A model generated the notes under the pieces. That model did not search any database. It was not told the origin of the DNA and saw only the letters and a list, made by a program, of their open reading frames with translations. The position numbers were made by a program, and so were the translations under genes. Below are positions 46,358-54,953 of a stretch of 64,000 bases of DNA, piece after piece (the stretch's first letter is position 1; each line of letters begins with the position of its first letter). The DNA lies in IMG/VR virus record IMGVR_UViG_3300042868_008532, positions 1 through 64,000 of that record. One strand, 5' to 3'. Origin of the DNA: a virus.

Positions 46358-47373
46358 TTCATTATTGTTGGAAGTTTAATTATTAATCTTCGATTAGGTG
46401 CGGTTTCATTTTGATTTGTTACCTCCGGGAATTTTTTACCGGGTGCGAATTGGTCTGTTTCACCAATACCTTTAGGAATAAAATTTAACTTAATTCCTGG
46501 TAAACTAGATTTAAGAGTTGTTGCAATTTTCTGAGCTCTTTTTTTAGATAAATCCATATCATAATCTTTTCTTTTTTGACCTGATGCAACTTTACCTTCA
46601 GGGTTTCCATCTATAGATGATGAACAAATTACCTCAACATCTCCTTGAACATTAGAATAATTTGATTTAATAGATTGTACAAAATCATTAAATTCTTTTT
46701 GAGCCTCATTTGTTAGTTCAACACTATCAAAATTAAAAGGGCTTGTTATGTTTAATTCAAATGGTTTGTCTACCGGTACTTCTTCCGGTTTATTTGAATT
46801 AAATGATGTATTGTATTGACCAGGATAGAAATTTATAAGATATGCTTTTCCTCGACTTCTATAATATGTTTTAGCTGAGATTATACCATCTTTTGATTCT
46901 TGATATCTAGAGTTATTTTTAAAATAATCCCCCGGAAATTCTTGAATACTCGCACCATAAACTATTGGAACACCAATAGGTGATTTTTTAGAAGGGGCAT
47001 CTTGAGGTACTACAGCTATAAACGCAAAATCAAGATTTTTAGTTTGAATAGGTGCCGCATTAGAATTTACAATTCCTTGCCAATTTTCTGTGGTAAGTTC
47101 AATATTAGTTCTAAAATTTTCATCTACAACTTCTTGAGTTTTAACATTATATTTAAAATCGTATAAATTACCATTTAATGGTTGAGTCGGTTTAACTTCC
47201 CCATCTTCATCTACAGATACTTCATATAATTCCCCATCGATTATTTTAATATTAATTCCAGTCGCTCCAATACTATAATAAGAGTTATCATCAGAACTAT
47301 TTTGTTCACTCATAACTCTTTTAACAATTTTATAAAATTCAGACTCAGTTAGTCTAATAATTTTTTTTCCCAT
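46354..47373 (-). CDS. OmpA-like peptidoglycan-binding protein
   Basis: 339 residues. The C-terminal about 130 residues are a clear OmpA-like domain: FNFDSVELTNEAQ, then LSKKRAQKIATTL and APNRRLIIKL, with the Asp/Arg diaminopimelate-contact positions. The N-terminus (KIIRLTESEFYKIVKRVMSEQ) is nearly the same as in 27350-27847 and looks like a head- or virion-targeting peptide. Could sit in the virion and bind the cell wall at entry. Confidence 0.7.
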   Translation of the reverse strand: MGKKIIRLTESEFYKIVKRVMSEQNSSDDNSYYSIGATGINIKIIDGELYEVSVDEDGEVKPTQPLNGNLYDFKYNVKTQEVVDENFRTNIELTTENWQGIVNSNAAPIQTKNLDFAFIAVVPQDAPSKKSPIGVPIVYGASIQEFPGDYFKNNSRYQESKDGIISAKTYYRSRGKAYLINFYPGQYNTSFNSNKPEEVPVDKPFELNITSPFNFDSVELTNEAQKEFNDFVQSIKSNYSNVQGDVEVICSSSIDGNPEGKVASGQKRKDYDMDLSKKRAQKIATTLKSSLPGIKLNFIPKGIGETDQFAPGKKFPEVTNQNETAPNRRLIIKLPTIMK

Positions 47374-47378
47374 AATTT

Positions 47379-48128
47379 TTATTTTTTAAATAAACACCTT
47401 TCTTTTAAAGAAAGGGTTTTGTCGGTGTAGTTTGTTTGAAAGTCAAACAATTTTTGTATATAACCATTTCTTCTTAATGTTTTAAATACCAAATTTTCGT
47501 TTGAATACTCACCCCCATCTTCAAGACCTCTAGTTCTATATTTTTTAAGTTTATCTTTAAATTTATTAATAATATTATTTGAACTTTCTAATGAAGATTC
47601 ATCTTCCGCATCGGTAATAACATCGTCAATCATTTTCATCCATTCTTGGGACTTATTTTTGATTAATGTTGTATCAATTTCAACATCTTCTTTTTTTGGT
47701 TTGGTTATCCATTCATTCAATAACACTGAGTACTCACCACTACTAGTGTGAGGTTCAGTTGTGTTTTGAACATATAATTCAACATCATAACCAAAAATTG
47801 TAATATTATGTTTATCGTTAAATAATGTTTTTTTTAATCGAAACAATTCCTCATATAAAGGTAATTCTTTTTCAGAAAATTGTTTAAAGTCTACAAGAAT
47901 ATGTAAATCAACATCGGAATACTGTGACCAATTATAATTAGATAAAGACCCGGTCATAACAACATCGTCAACAATCATATCAACACCAATGAAATCAATA
48001 AATTCGTAAGCTATTTGCAACAAACGTTCCCTAACCTTTGGGGACATCTCATCGGATGATTTCCAAATTTTAGGGTTTAACTCATCTTGTAGATGAAAGC
48101 TAGACAATATACTTTTTAAGTTACTCAT
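47379..48128 (-). CDS. Nucleotidyltransferase-fold protein
   Basis: About 249 residues from the ATG at 48128; a TTG start two codons upstream is possible. TGSLSNYNWSQYSDVDLHIL is the GS-x10-DxD signature of Pol beta-type nucleotidyltransferases, with a third acid likely in DVELYVQ. Such enzymes add nucleotides to RNA, proteins or antibiotics; the substrate is unknown. A role in RNA 3'-end repair would suit the tmRNA and RNA ligase nearby but is speculative. Confidence 0.65.
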   Translation of the reverse strand: MSNLKSILSSFHLQDELNPKIWKSSDEMSPKVRERLLQIAYEFIDFIGVDMIVDDVVMTGSLSNYNWSQYSDVDLHILVDFKQFSEKELPLYEELFRLKKTLFNDKHNITIFGYDVELYVQNTTEPHTSSGEYSVLLNEWITKPKKEDVEIDTTLIKNKSQEWMKMIDDVITDAEDESSLESSNNIINKFKDKLKKYRTRGLEDGGEYSNENLVFKTLRRNGYIQKLFDFQTNYTDKTLSLKERCLFKK

Positions 48129-48158
48129 TATCAATAAATACTTAAAAATGTATAATTG

Positions 48159-48401
48159 TTAAACTTTTTTGTATTTGAATTTTTTAGATATATCTGTAGT
48201 AAAGTATTTCCCTTGAGAATCAGCTAATCTAAATTTGGTATAAACATTATGAGGTACATCTTCATATTCATATTTCGTCCCATTTTTAAATTCCGCAATC
48301 ATTTTTTTAGTTGATGTATCGTACTCAGTTCTTACGATGTTTGTTGACTCAATCTCATTAATGATTTTAGTCCCGTTTATTATTTCTCTTTTTACTGCCA
48401 T
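48159..48401 (-). CDS. KTSC-domain protein
   Basis: 80 residues. IRTEYD-type start, then MIAEFKNGTKYEYEDVP and GKYFTTDISKKF match the KTSC domain, found alone or next to lysyl-tRNA synthetase-like and phage proteins. Function unknown. Overlaps the next upstream gene by 35 nt in another frame. Confidence 0.7.
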   Translation of the reverse strand: MAVKREIINGTKIINEIESTNIVRTEYDTSTKKMIAEFKNGTKYEYEDVPHNVYTKFRLADSQGKYFTTDISKKFKYKKV

Positions 48402-48699
48402 TTCCTAAAGGTGTTTTTAAGTCGATTATTTTTAGTTTATCCATAAGATAATCATTAAACTCATTAAGGTCAACATCACCGAAAAAACTTCTTATTTCAG
48501 AAAATATTCTATCTTTCGACCTTGAAAATTTTTGGAAATTACCCATAATATCGGTTGGGTAATATGGGGGACTTTTTAAATCATCATCGCTCCACCCCTC
48601 TCGTTGGAATGCCTTACGTAAATTGTAGTAAGTATCAATTAGTTCATTATCAACACCTAATGTATCAATATACTTCATCCAATGTTTTTTATGTGTCAT
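48367..48699 (-). CDS. Hypothetical protein
   Basis: 110 residues, charged and helical (NLRKAFQREGWSDDDLKSPP). First gene of the small minus-strand group that reads into the KTSC gene. TATTTATA lies 4 nt upstream of the start. Confidence 0.55.
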   Translation of the reverse strand: MTHKKHWMKYIDTLGVDNELIDTYYNLRKAFQREGWSDDDLKSPPYYPTDIMGNFQKFSRSKDRIFSEIRSFFGDVDLNEFNDYLMDKLKIIDLKTPLGNGSKKRNNKRD

Positions 48700-48725
48700 G
48701 TTTATAAATATAATTCAAATTTGTT

Positions 48726-48755
48726 TTGTACACTCAATATTTTACATTACTTTTG
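48726..48755 (+). promoter_or_regulatory. Bacteroidota-type promoter of the Clp gene
   Basis: TTG at 48726-48728, 19-nt spacer, TACTTTTG at 48748-48755, about 55 nt before the ATG. Matches the TTG-N19-TAnnTTTG pattern closely. Confidence 0.7.
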
Positions 48756-48810
48756 TGGAATCATTTGAGAAAATGAATTTAATACTTATACTTAATTAAA
48801 ACAATAAATT

Positions 48811-50859
48811 ATGACAGAACCTATGGATGGTGGAAGTAACGGTGGAAATAATAAATCAGTTAAGACTGATTCATCAACACCTGTATTAGACAATTTTAGT
48901 AGAGACCTTATTAAATTAGCCGAACAAGGAAAACTTGACCCGGTAATTGGTAGAGAAAGGGAAATCACTAGAATTGCTCAGATTCTTTCACGTAGAAAGA
49001 AAAATAACCCAATCATTATTGGTGAACCTGGTTGTGGTAAAACAGCAATCGTTGAAGGTCTTGCCATTATGATTTATAATGGGGAATGTCCAAGAAACTT
49101 AATGGACAAACGTATCGTATCATTAGATATGACATCAATTGTTGCCGGAACCAAATATCGTGGACAATTTGAGGAAAGAATGAAAGTTATCATTGAAGAA
49201 CTTCAAAACGAACCTAACATTATCGTATTCATTGACGAAATCCACACAATAGTTGGTGCAGGAAATTCATCAGGTTCAATGGATGCGTCTAACATCTTTA
49301 AACCAGCACTTGCTCGTGGTGAGATTCAATGTGTTGGAGCAACAACCTTAGACGAATATCGAAAAAACTTTGAGAAAGACGGAGCGTTAGAAAGACGTTT
49401 TCAAAAAGTTGTTGTGGATTCAGCAACCAAAGAAGAAACTTTGGAAATCCTTAAAAACGTAAAAGACAAATACGAGAACTTCCATAAGGTAACTTATACG
49501 GATGAAGTATTGTCTGTATGTGTTGATTTGGCTGACCGTTATATCACTGACAGAGAATTCCCGGATAAAGGTTTTGATATCATTGATGAAGTGGGAGCAA
49601 GAAGTCAAGTTGATATTAAGATGCCGGATTCAATTGAGAAATTGAAACAACAAGCGTCTGATATCAAACAAGAAAAGATTGATGTTGTAAAACAACAACG
49701 ATATGAAGAAGCTGCGAACTTACGTGATAAAGAAAAACGTATCTTAACCAAACTTGAGACTGAAAAGAAAAAGTTTGAAGAAGAACTTCTTACTCACAAA
49801 AAAGAAATCACATTAGATTTAGTTTATGAGGTTGTGTCTAACATGACCAAAATTCCGGTAACCAAATTAAATGCTGATGAGACCAAACTATTATCTGAGA
49901 TGGAGGCAAACCTATCTGATAAAGTTATTGGACAATCTGAAGCCGTTTCAAAGATTGCTAAGTCAATCCGTAGAAACAGAATTGGTATTAAGGACCCGAA
50001 CAAACCAATCGGTTCATTTATCTTCTTAGGTTCAACAGGTGTTGGTAAAACATACTTGGCGAAACAACTAGCAAAACAAATGTTTGGTAGTGAAGATAAT
50101 ATGATTCGTGTGGATATGTCTGAATACCAAGAAAAACACACCATCTCAAGATTAATTGGAGCACCTCCGGGATACGTTGGATACGATGAAGGGGGACAAT
50201 TAACCGAACAAGTGAAAAACAAACCTTATTCTGTAATTCTATTTGATGAGATTGAGAAAGCTAACAAAGATATCTTCTCAACACTTCTTCAAGTATTAGA
50301 CGACGGTCACCTTACCGATGGTATGGGGAGAAAGATTAACTTCAAAAATTGTGTCATCATTATGACCTCTAATGTTGGAGCTAAAAAATTACAAGATTTT
50401 GGTTCAGGAGTTGGTTTTAAAACCGGAACAAGCACTTATGCTGATGAAGAATACAAACGTGATGTTCTTAAAAAAGAACTTAAGAAATTCTTCACACCGG
50501 AATTCTTAAACAGAATTGATGAGGTTGTTATCTTTAACACCCTAATTAAAGATGATGTTAAGAAAATTGTGAAATTGGAATTAGACAAACTATCTAAAAG
50601 ATTAGTTGGTTTGAAATACGATATTACATTTGATGATACCATTTTAGACCTAATCTCTGAAGTTGGATTTGATGAGACCTACGGGGCTAGACCAATCAAA
50701 AGAGCAATCCAAGATAAAATTGAGGATTTTGTGTCCGAAGAAATTATCAAAGGAAATATGGTGGAGGGTGTTCCATACACCCTTATATCCGTAGAGAAAG
50801 AAGTGGTAGTTAAACCGGAAGTTGTTAAAAAGACAAGAAAGAAAAAAGAGGACATATAG
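48811..50859 (+). CDS. ClpC/ClpA-type AAA+ unfoldase without N-domain
   Basis: 682 residues with two AAA+ modules: GEPGCGKT (71-78) with VFIDEIH, and GSTGVGKT (about 407-414) with ILFDEIEKA, plus sensor and arginine-finger-like motifs. A UVR-like coiled segment ([14 protein letters not shown]) lies between, as in ClpC. GVGFKTG near residue 534 resembles the VGF/LGF loop that docks on ClpP. The usual double Clp N-domain is missing; the first 25 residues are low complexity. It would unfold tagged proteins for host ClpP, and it lies about 2.3 kb from the tmRNA gene. Its codons look more GC-rich and host-like than the neighbouring genes. Confidence 0.8.
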   Translation: MTEPMDGGSNGGNNKSVKTDSSTPVLDNFSRDLIKLAEQGKLDPVIGREREITRIAQILSRRKKNNPIIIGEPGCGKTAIVEGLAIMIYNGECPRNLMDKRIVSLDMTSIVAGTKYRGQFEERMKVIIEELQNEPNIIVFIDEIHTIVGAGNSSGSMDASNIFKPALARGEIQCVGATTLDEYRKNFEKDGALERRFQKVVVDSATKEETLEILKNVKDKYENFHKVTYTDEVLSVCVDLADRYITDREFPDKGFDIIDEVGARSQVDIKMPDSIEKLKQQASDIKQEKIDVVKQQRYEEAANLRDKEKRILTKLETEKKKFEEELLTHKKEITLDLVYEVVSNMTKIPVTKLNADETKLLSEMEANLSDKVIGQSEAVSKIAKSIRRNRIGIKDPNKPIGSFIFLGSTGVGKTYLAKQLAKQMFGSEDNMIRVDMSEYQEKHTISRLIGAPPGYVGYDEGGQLTEQVKNKPYSVILFDEIEKANKDIFSTLLQVLDDGHLTDGMGRKINFKNCVIIMTSNVGAKKLQDFGSGVGFKTGTSTYADEEYKRDVLKKELKKFFTPEFLNRIDEVVIFNTLIKDDVKKIVKLELDKLSKRLVGLKYDITFDDTILDLISEVGFDETYGARPIKRAIQDKIEDFVSEEIIKGNMVEGVPYTLISVEKEVVVKPEVVKKTRKKKEDI

Positions 50860-50875
50860 TCCTCTTTTTTTTATT
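50846..50875. terminator. Terminator after Clp gene
   Basis: AAGAGGAC / GTCCTCTT stem with ATATA loop and T run; overlaps the Clp stop and the convergent M20 gene end. Confidence 0.8.
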
Positions 50876-51695
50876 AAAATGATTTAAAATACTTACTGTC
50901 AACTTTAAACGGGTACTTTTTATATCCCAACCCCTCAATCATCTTTTTACCTGTCTCTATTCCACTATAAACATCTTCAACAACAACATACTCATTTGGG
51001 GTGTGATAGTTGTAATAACCTATCGCAAAATTGATACAGGAGAAATCAAAGATATTCTTTAATGCGTAAACATCAGTATATGGATGTGATTGATAATCAT
51101 GTCTCCCATTAAATCCTTCATTCAATGCAACATCACAAATATTAAAGAATTCACCACCTCTTTCAAACAGTTGTGTCCCCATACAATATTCGCTTACCAT
51201 AACATTTCCCGGAGCGTCAAACTGAATACCGTATCCAACATTTAAAAAGAAATTTGGGTCGGCTTTTTTGGACCCATGACATCCGGTTTCTTCTGATACA
51301 AAGAAAGCGGCTTTTAAATTTGGTAATTCTTTCAATAGTTCCAAACAAGCAAAAACTCCACATTTATCGTCTCCCCCAATACCAGTTGGGTGTCCGAAAT
51401 GATTATAAGCCTTTAACGATGGTTTAGGTATTTTTTGTTCATTTGGTAATATTTCCTCACGAATAATAATATTGTCTAAAGAGTGAACAGTATCTGTATG
51501 TGCAATAACACAAGGAAAGTAATCAATAAATTCGTCCGTTTGTTTAACAGCGTAAATATTTTTATGTTCGTCCACATTGAAGGGAATCCCATTTTGTTCT
51601 AACCAATTGATTAGAAATTCTACCATAAGGTCTTCTTGATAAGTTTTTGTCGGGACCGACAAGACTTGTTTTAATAATTCATAATCTTTTTCCAT
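50874..51695 (-). CDS. M20-family metallopeptidase
   Basis: 273 residues. AHTDTVHS, GGDDKCGV, SEETGCHGSK, a SHPYTDVYALK strand and YYNYHTPNEY give the two-zinc ligands and catalytic acid of M20-type peptidases such as peptidase T; the dimerisation domain looks reduced. It is convergent with the Clp gene, so it might finish degradation of peptides from Clp-ClpP, though host supply is equally possible. A TATATTTG box sits 4 nt before the ATG, suggesting a leaderless host-type transcript. Confidence 0.7.
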   Translation of the reverse strand: MEKDYELLKQVLSVPTKTYQEDLMVEFLINWLEQNGIPFNVDEHKNIYAVKQTDEFIDYFPCVIAHTDTVHSLDNIIIREEILPNEQKIPKPSLKAYNHFGHPTGIGGDDKCGVFACLELLKELPNLKAAFFVSEETGCHGSKKADPNFFLNVGYGIQFDAPGNVMVSEYCMGTQLFERGGEFFNICDVALNEGFNGRHDYQSHPYTDVYALKNIFDFSCINFAIGYYNYHTPNEYVVVEDVYSGIETGKKMIEGLGYKKYPFKVDSKYFKSF

Positions 51696-51737
51696 AACGC
51701 AAATATAGGGAAAATAATTAAAAATTTAAAGATAACA

Positions 51738-53102
51738 TTAATTTATTCTAATAAATCCTTCAAATAATTCAGGAGAAACTAAAAAATTATTAAATTCTTC
51801 TTCAGTGTAACTTCTATCTTCCATACCACCATCTTTTTTAAAAACTTGAACAATTATTTTATTTGTTGCCGGGTCAATTTTTCTAATAAAAAACTCTCTA
51901 CCTGATTTAGTTTTATATCTATTATTCATTTTATAATTTTGAGCAATTCGGTTATATAATTCTGAATATCCATGAATATCGGCAAACTCATCAGAATCCT
52001 CTATTTTTTCAAATATTTTATCTAATTGTTTTTCAACGACATTATTATAATATACCTCATCAAAGTCTTCACAATATATCTCCCATCTATTTTCGTCCCA
52101 TCCACCAATATTACTATCTCTGTGTCCAATATCTTTAAGTAAATCATATAAACTTAATGTTTTATCCCCAACACTATTATATATTGATAATAATATACCT
52201 ACTGTGGTATAATATTCTCTAAAACAATTTTGTCTAATTAATCCATAATTTGAAAAATAATCACAAACATCTCCTTCTATCCATTTTTCAGCCCCTTTAT
52301 TTTTACAAGCATTTTCTTCATTAACCCAATCACTAAGTATATAATCGATTTCGTTCGGAAACATACTTTCAACCGTTTTTGATGCCGCCGATTTTACTTC
52401 ATCATTTTCCAAATTAGCCACACCTGGACTAATAAGTTTTAGTATTTGTTTAAATTTAATAAGATTTTCGTCGGAAAAAGAATGTATTAAATAACCTTCA
52501 TCCCATTCATTCGATGCGTGGTCGTAATCAACAAAATCAAACATCCCATAATCAGAATAGACTGATTCCGCAAACGAAATATCGTATTCATCAAGTTCAA
52601 ATAATTTTAAGTAATCTTCCATTTCATCAAAAGAAAGTTTAACCATACTTTTATTTGGATTTTTTTCGTTATATATAAATTTCCAAATAAGACTATCAGC
52701 CCTTTCCATTTGATTAGTAGTCACTTTTTCACCGTTTTTAACCGCTAACAATAATTTGTACACATCTGATTGTCCAACAATATTATCAATAACTGATTTA
52801 ACCTCATCCGGTAAATCTGACTCAAATTCATGACGATTCATTTCTCTATGTCTACGAACTTCACTACCATAATATTCTATTTTATTATCTTGTGTTTTAT
52901 GAATAACTGATGTTTGGATTGGCTCCTTATCTTTATCTATAATAAAGTAAGTGTCCCCCTCTCTATACTTATTCCACTCAGATTTATAGTTTTCCGGAGC
53001 GTAATATACAAAGGAATCGTAATCCAATGGGTCTACGACCATCCAATCTTCATTATCTAATAGTATGTTTTTTGTTCCGTTAAAGTCCTTCGTATCAGGC
53101 AT
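51738..53102 (-). CDS. Hypothetical acidic protein
   Basis: 454 residues, rich in Asp, Glu and aromatic residues; DYDSFVYYAPENYKSEW near the N-terminus and KTKSGREFFIRKIDP near the end. No motif identified. The start is 34 nt from the tmRNA promoter -33 element on the other strand. Confidence 0.6.
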   Translation of the reverse strand: MPDTKDFNGTKNILLDNEDWMVVDPLDYDSFVYYAPENYKSEWNKYREGDTYFIIDKDKEPIQTSVIHKTQDNKIEYYGSEVRRHREMNRHEFESDLPDEVKSVIDNIVGQSDVYKLLLAVKNGEKVTTNQMERADSLIWKFIYNEKNPNKSMVKLSFDEMEDYLKLFELDEYDISFAESVYSDYGMFDFVDYDHASNEWDEGYLIHSFSDENLIKFKQILKLISPGVANLENDEVKSAASKTVESMFPNEIDYILSDWVNEENACKNKGAEKWIEGDVCDYFSNYGLIRQNCFREYYTTVGILLSIYNSVGDKTLSLYDLLKDIGHRDSNIGGWDENRWEIYCEDFDEVYYNNVVEKQLDKIFEKIEDSDEFADIHGYSELYNRIAQNYKMNNRYKTKSGREFFIRKIDPATNKIIVQVFKKDGGMEDRSYTEEEFNNFLVSPELFEGFIRIN

Positions 53103-53135
53103 TGATATTTATTTTAATAATAAATATAATTTTAT

Positions 53136-53165
53136 TTGGATTTATCCAAAAATGTATTATCTTTG
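53136..53165 (+). promoter_or_regulatory. Bacteroidota-type promoter of tmRNA
   Basis: TTG at 53136-53138, 19-nt spacer, TATCTTTG at 53158-53165. Predicted start about 53172, 8 nt before the mature tmRNA 5' end at 53180. Confidence 0.8.
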
Positions 53166-53179
53166 TGGTATCAAAATAT

Positions 53180-53573
53180 GGGAGTGACACGGAATTGACT
53201 ATTCGTAATAGTTATTCGGGGCACGTAGTGAGATGTTCTCTATCACTTAAATCTATGGGTACAACAATTTAGACGGAAACGTTTTAAACAAAATGGCTCT
53301 AGTAGGTCTTGTACGTCAAGATGAGCTTGTGAACGTAGCGTAAGCAAACACACATTGGGGTCGGTGGACATATAACCCAGCAACAGGAGTCCTTAAAAAG
53401 GTGTGGTACCTATCCGAAAAGGTACAAGTGGAGGATTAGTTCTCAGTAAACCGAACCACTCTAAAAATAAGGGAATTGTGAAATTTTGGATTGTTAGCTT
53501 AAACAATATCCTAAACGTGTAGTCCTTAATAGGTAATACAAGTAACACCGGAGTTCGAGTCTCCGCACTTCCA
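53180..53573 (+). ncRNA. ssrA: Transfer-messenger RNA (tmRNA)
   Basis: GGGAGUG (53180-53186) pairs with CACUUCC (53566-53572) as a 7-bp acceptor stem; A73 follows and CCA is not encoded. The T-arm CGGAG-UUCGAGU-CUCCG (53549-53565) is canonical, and GGAAUUGAC near the 5' end is a tmRNA D-loop-type segment. Several compact stems between about 53390 and 53520 (for example GUACCU/AGGUAC at 53406-53425) fit pseudoknot domains. A resume region UUUAGAC then GGA (53275) resembles Bacteroidota tmRNA; the frame runs 22 codons to UAA at 53341-53343. The SmpB gene lies 0.9 kb away. Confidence 0.85.
53275..53343 (+). other. tmRNA tag reading frame
   Basis: From resume codon GGA the frame gives Gly followed by 21 residues ending QDELVNVA and UAA. 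Typical tags in this phylum start with Gly and end in ALAA. The resume point is inferred from the UAGAC-GGA context, so the exact N-terminus is less certain than the end. Confidence 0.6.
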
Positions 53574-53582
53574 CAAAAAGAA

Positions 53583-53608
53583 AAACCCATCATACGATGG
53601 GTTTTTTT
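53583..53608 (+). terminator. Terminator after tmRNA
   Basis: AAACCCATC / GATGGGTTT stem with ATAC loop and T7, about 10 nt after the tmRNA 3' end. Confidence 0.8.
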
Positions 53609-53632
53609 GTTATCAGTTCAAATGTTTATTTT

Positions 53633-53992
53633 TTAATCTTGTAATAAATCCTTTGTTACCGGATTTAATTTAGTTACTAATTTATCTAATCTTGAATCAA
53701 TAGTTCTATATACCTCATCAAGACCTTTGTTTGTATCCTCAGCTCTAGCATTTATATATCTATTGGTCTCAGCATACAATTCGTCGGTTCGTTTAATCTC
53801 ACCATCTATACGACGATGTAGGTCATCACCTGTTCTATTTATTTCTGTGAAGATGTGTCCTTGTACTTGTTCCAATTGGGAACATTTATTTTTTAATCTT
53901 TTAATCTGAATGTACATCATAACCACAACTCCAACTCCCAGTACCCCGAGAACCAAAACTATACCCATAATGAACGATGTTAAATCTACCAT
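53633..53992 (-). CDS. Membrane-anchored coiled-coil protein
   Basis: 119 residues. One N-terminal membrane helix (IMGIVLVLGVLGVGVVVMMY) then a coiled tail with heptad-like spacing. Could be a spanin-like, sensor or membrane tether; no family recognised. Confidence 0.55.
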   Translation of the reverse strand: MVDLTSFIMGIVLVLGVLGVGVVVMMYIQIKRLKNKCSQLEQVQGHIFTEINRTGDDLHRRIDGEIKRTDELYAETNRYINARAEDTNKGLDEVYRTIDSRLDKLVTKLNPVTKDLLQD

Positions 53993-54032
53993 AATTTCTT
54001 TTTTTTTATTTGTTTATTATTGAACTGATAAT

Positions 54033-54413
54033 TTATTGTTTAACTCCTCCCCACAAATAACCATCACCATATGAAGTACATATTTCTTCACCGGGTTGGA
54101 TTGTTTGTAAAGAGTAAAATTGAAATGCTCGTTTAGTTGGGTGATTTCTCCACATTGCGTTATTAGTATCTGAATGATTATATATACATCCATACCCTAA
54201 TGGTATCACATATTCAGTCCAATTTGGTCCTTGAGGATAACAAAATCTATAATCATCAAGTAATCTTGATTGTTCCCATTTTTTTGTTGGTAAAGTCACT
54301 AAATGACATTCTTCAATCAACTCATCTTTTTCAATGACATCAATTGCAAATACCCCCATTCCTTTTCCTGGAGAGGGTTTAATCTCTATTTTGGTCGGTA
54401 TTAATAAATTCAT
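54033..54413 (-). CDS. SET-domain protein (putative lysine methyltransferase)
   Basis: 126 residues. GKGMGVFAIDVIEKDELIEE, then YNHSDTNNA and IQPGEEICTSYGDGY follow the SET fold: the N-terminal strand with GxG, the NHxxxxN cofactor/substrate region and the E-x8-Y end motif. It is short but complete for a minimal SET domain. Such enzymes methylate Lys on histones, ribosomal proteins or translation factors. It lies next to smpB, about 25 nt apart, so a translation-related target is plausible but not shown. Confidence 0.7.
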   Translation of the reverse strand: MNLLIPTKIEIKPSPGKGMGVFAIDVIEKDELIEECHLVTLPTKKWEQSRLLDDYRFCYPQGPNWTEYVIPLGYGCIYNHSDTNNAMWRNHPTKRAFQFYSLQTIQPGEEICTSYGDGYLWGGVKQ

Positions 54414-54428
54414 AAGTAAATTATAATA

Positions 54429-54460
54429 AAAAAAGAGACTATTTCAAGTCTCTTTTCATA
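54429..54460. terminator. Terminator at the smpB 3' end
   Basis: AAAAGAGACT / AGTCTCTTTT stem that overlaps the last codons of smpB. Confidence 0.65.
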
Positions 54461-54876
54461 TCTCTTTCAATGTCCCGAGATTTAATACTGTCTCGTTTAT
54501 CGTATGTCTTCTTTCCTTTGGCAAGAGCAATCTCCATCTTAACTAACCCGGTATCATTTATGAATACACGATAAGGAACGATGGTGGTTCCGTTGATTAG
54601 TTCGTTCTCCAATTTATTAAGTTCTTTTCGTTTAAGTAATAGTTTTCTATCCTTTACGGTCTCGTGAAAGGACCCGAACCCATAATCAGAGATATTCATT
54701 CCCTTTATAAACAACTCACCATTGTTGAAGTAACAAAACCCCTCAGATATGGAGACCTTTCCCTGACGGATGGACTTTACCTCTGAACCAACTAGTTTGA
54801 TTCCCACGATTAGTGTCTGTAGGAATGAATACTCAAACTTGGCTTTCTTATTGACTATGTTAATTGATTTTTTCAT
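54439..54876 (-). CDS. smpB: SmpB, tmRNA-binding protein
   Basis: 145 residues covering the whole family length. KKAKFEYSFLQT, GSEVKSIRQGK, the KDRKLLLKRKEL strand, the late VKMEIALAKGKKTYDKRDSI and a basic C-terminal tail (SRDIERDMKRD) match SmpB. It carries tmRNA to stalled ribosomes and mimics an anticodon in the decoding centre with that tail. A TATCTTTG box starts 4 nt before the ATG. It pairs with the tmRNA gene at 53180-53573. Confidence 0.9.
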   Translation of the reverse strand: MKKSINIVNKKAKFEYSFLQTLIVGIKLVGSEVKSIRQGKVSISEGFCYFNNGELFIKGMNISDYGFGSFHETVKDRKLLLKRKELNKLENELINGTTIVPYRVFINDTGLVKMEIALAKGKKTYDKRDSIKSRDIERDMKRDLK

Positions 54877-54880
54877 ACGA

Positions 54881-54888
54881 CAAAGATA
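54881..54888 (-). promoter_or_regulatory. TAnnTTTG box before smpB
   Basis: TATCTTTG on the minus strand, 4 nt from the ATG; no good TTG at the -33 spacing. A start site 6-8 nt downstream of the box would fall on or next to the start codon, giving a leaderless mRNA. Confidence 0.45.
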
Positions 54889-54932
54889 ATGATTTTTTTT
54901 CTAATAATTATGACTTTTTATACTTTTTGAGA

Positions 54933-54939
54933 TATTTAT
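54933..54939 (+). promoter_or_regulatory. TATTTAT box before RHH-HNH cassette
   Basis: TATTTATA, 14 nt before the ATG at 54954. Confidence 0.4.
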
Positions 54940-54953
54940 AATAAAGAGATATT

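Noticed and set aside
53393-53593. A 66-codon minus-strand frame inside the tmRNA gene
   Set aside because: It overlaps the tmRNA T-arm and terminator; its codons are explained by RNA structure.
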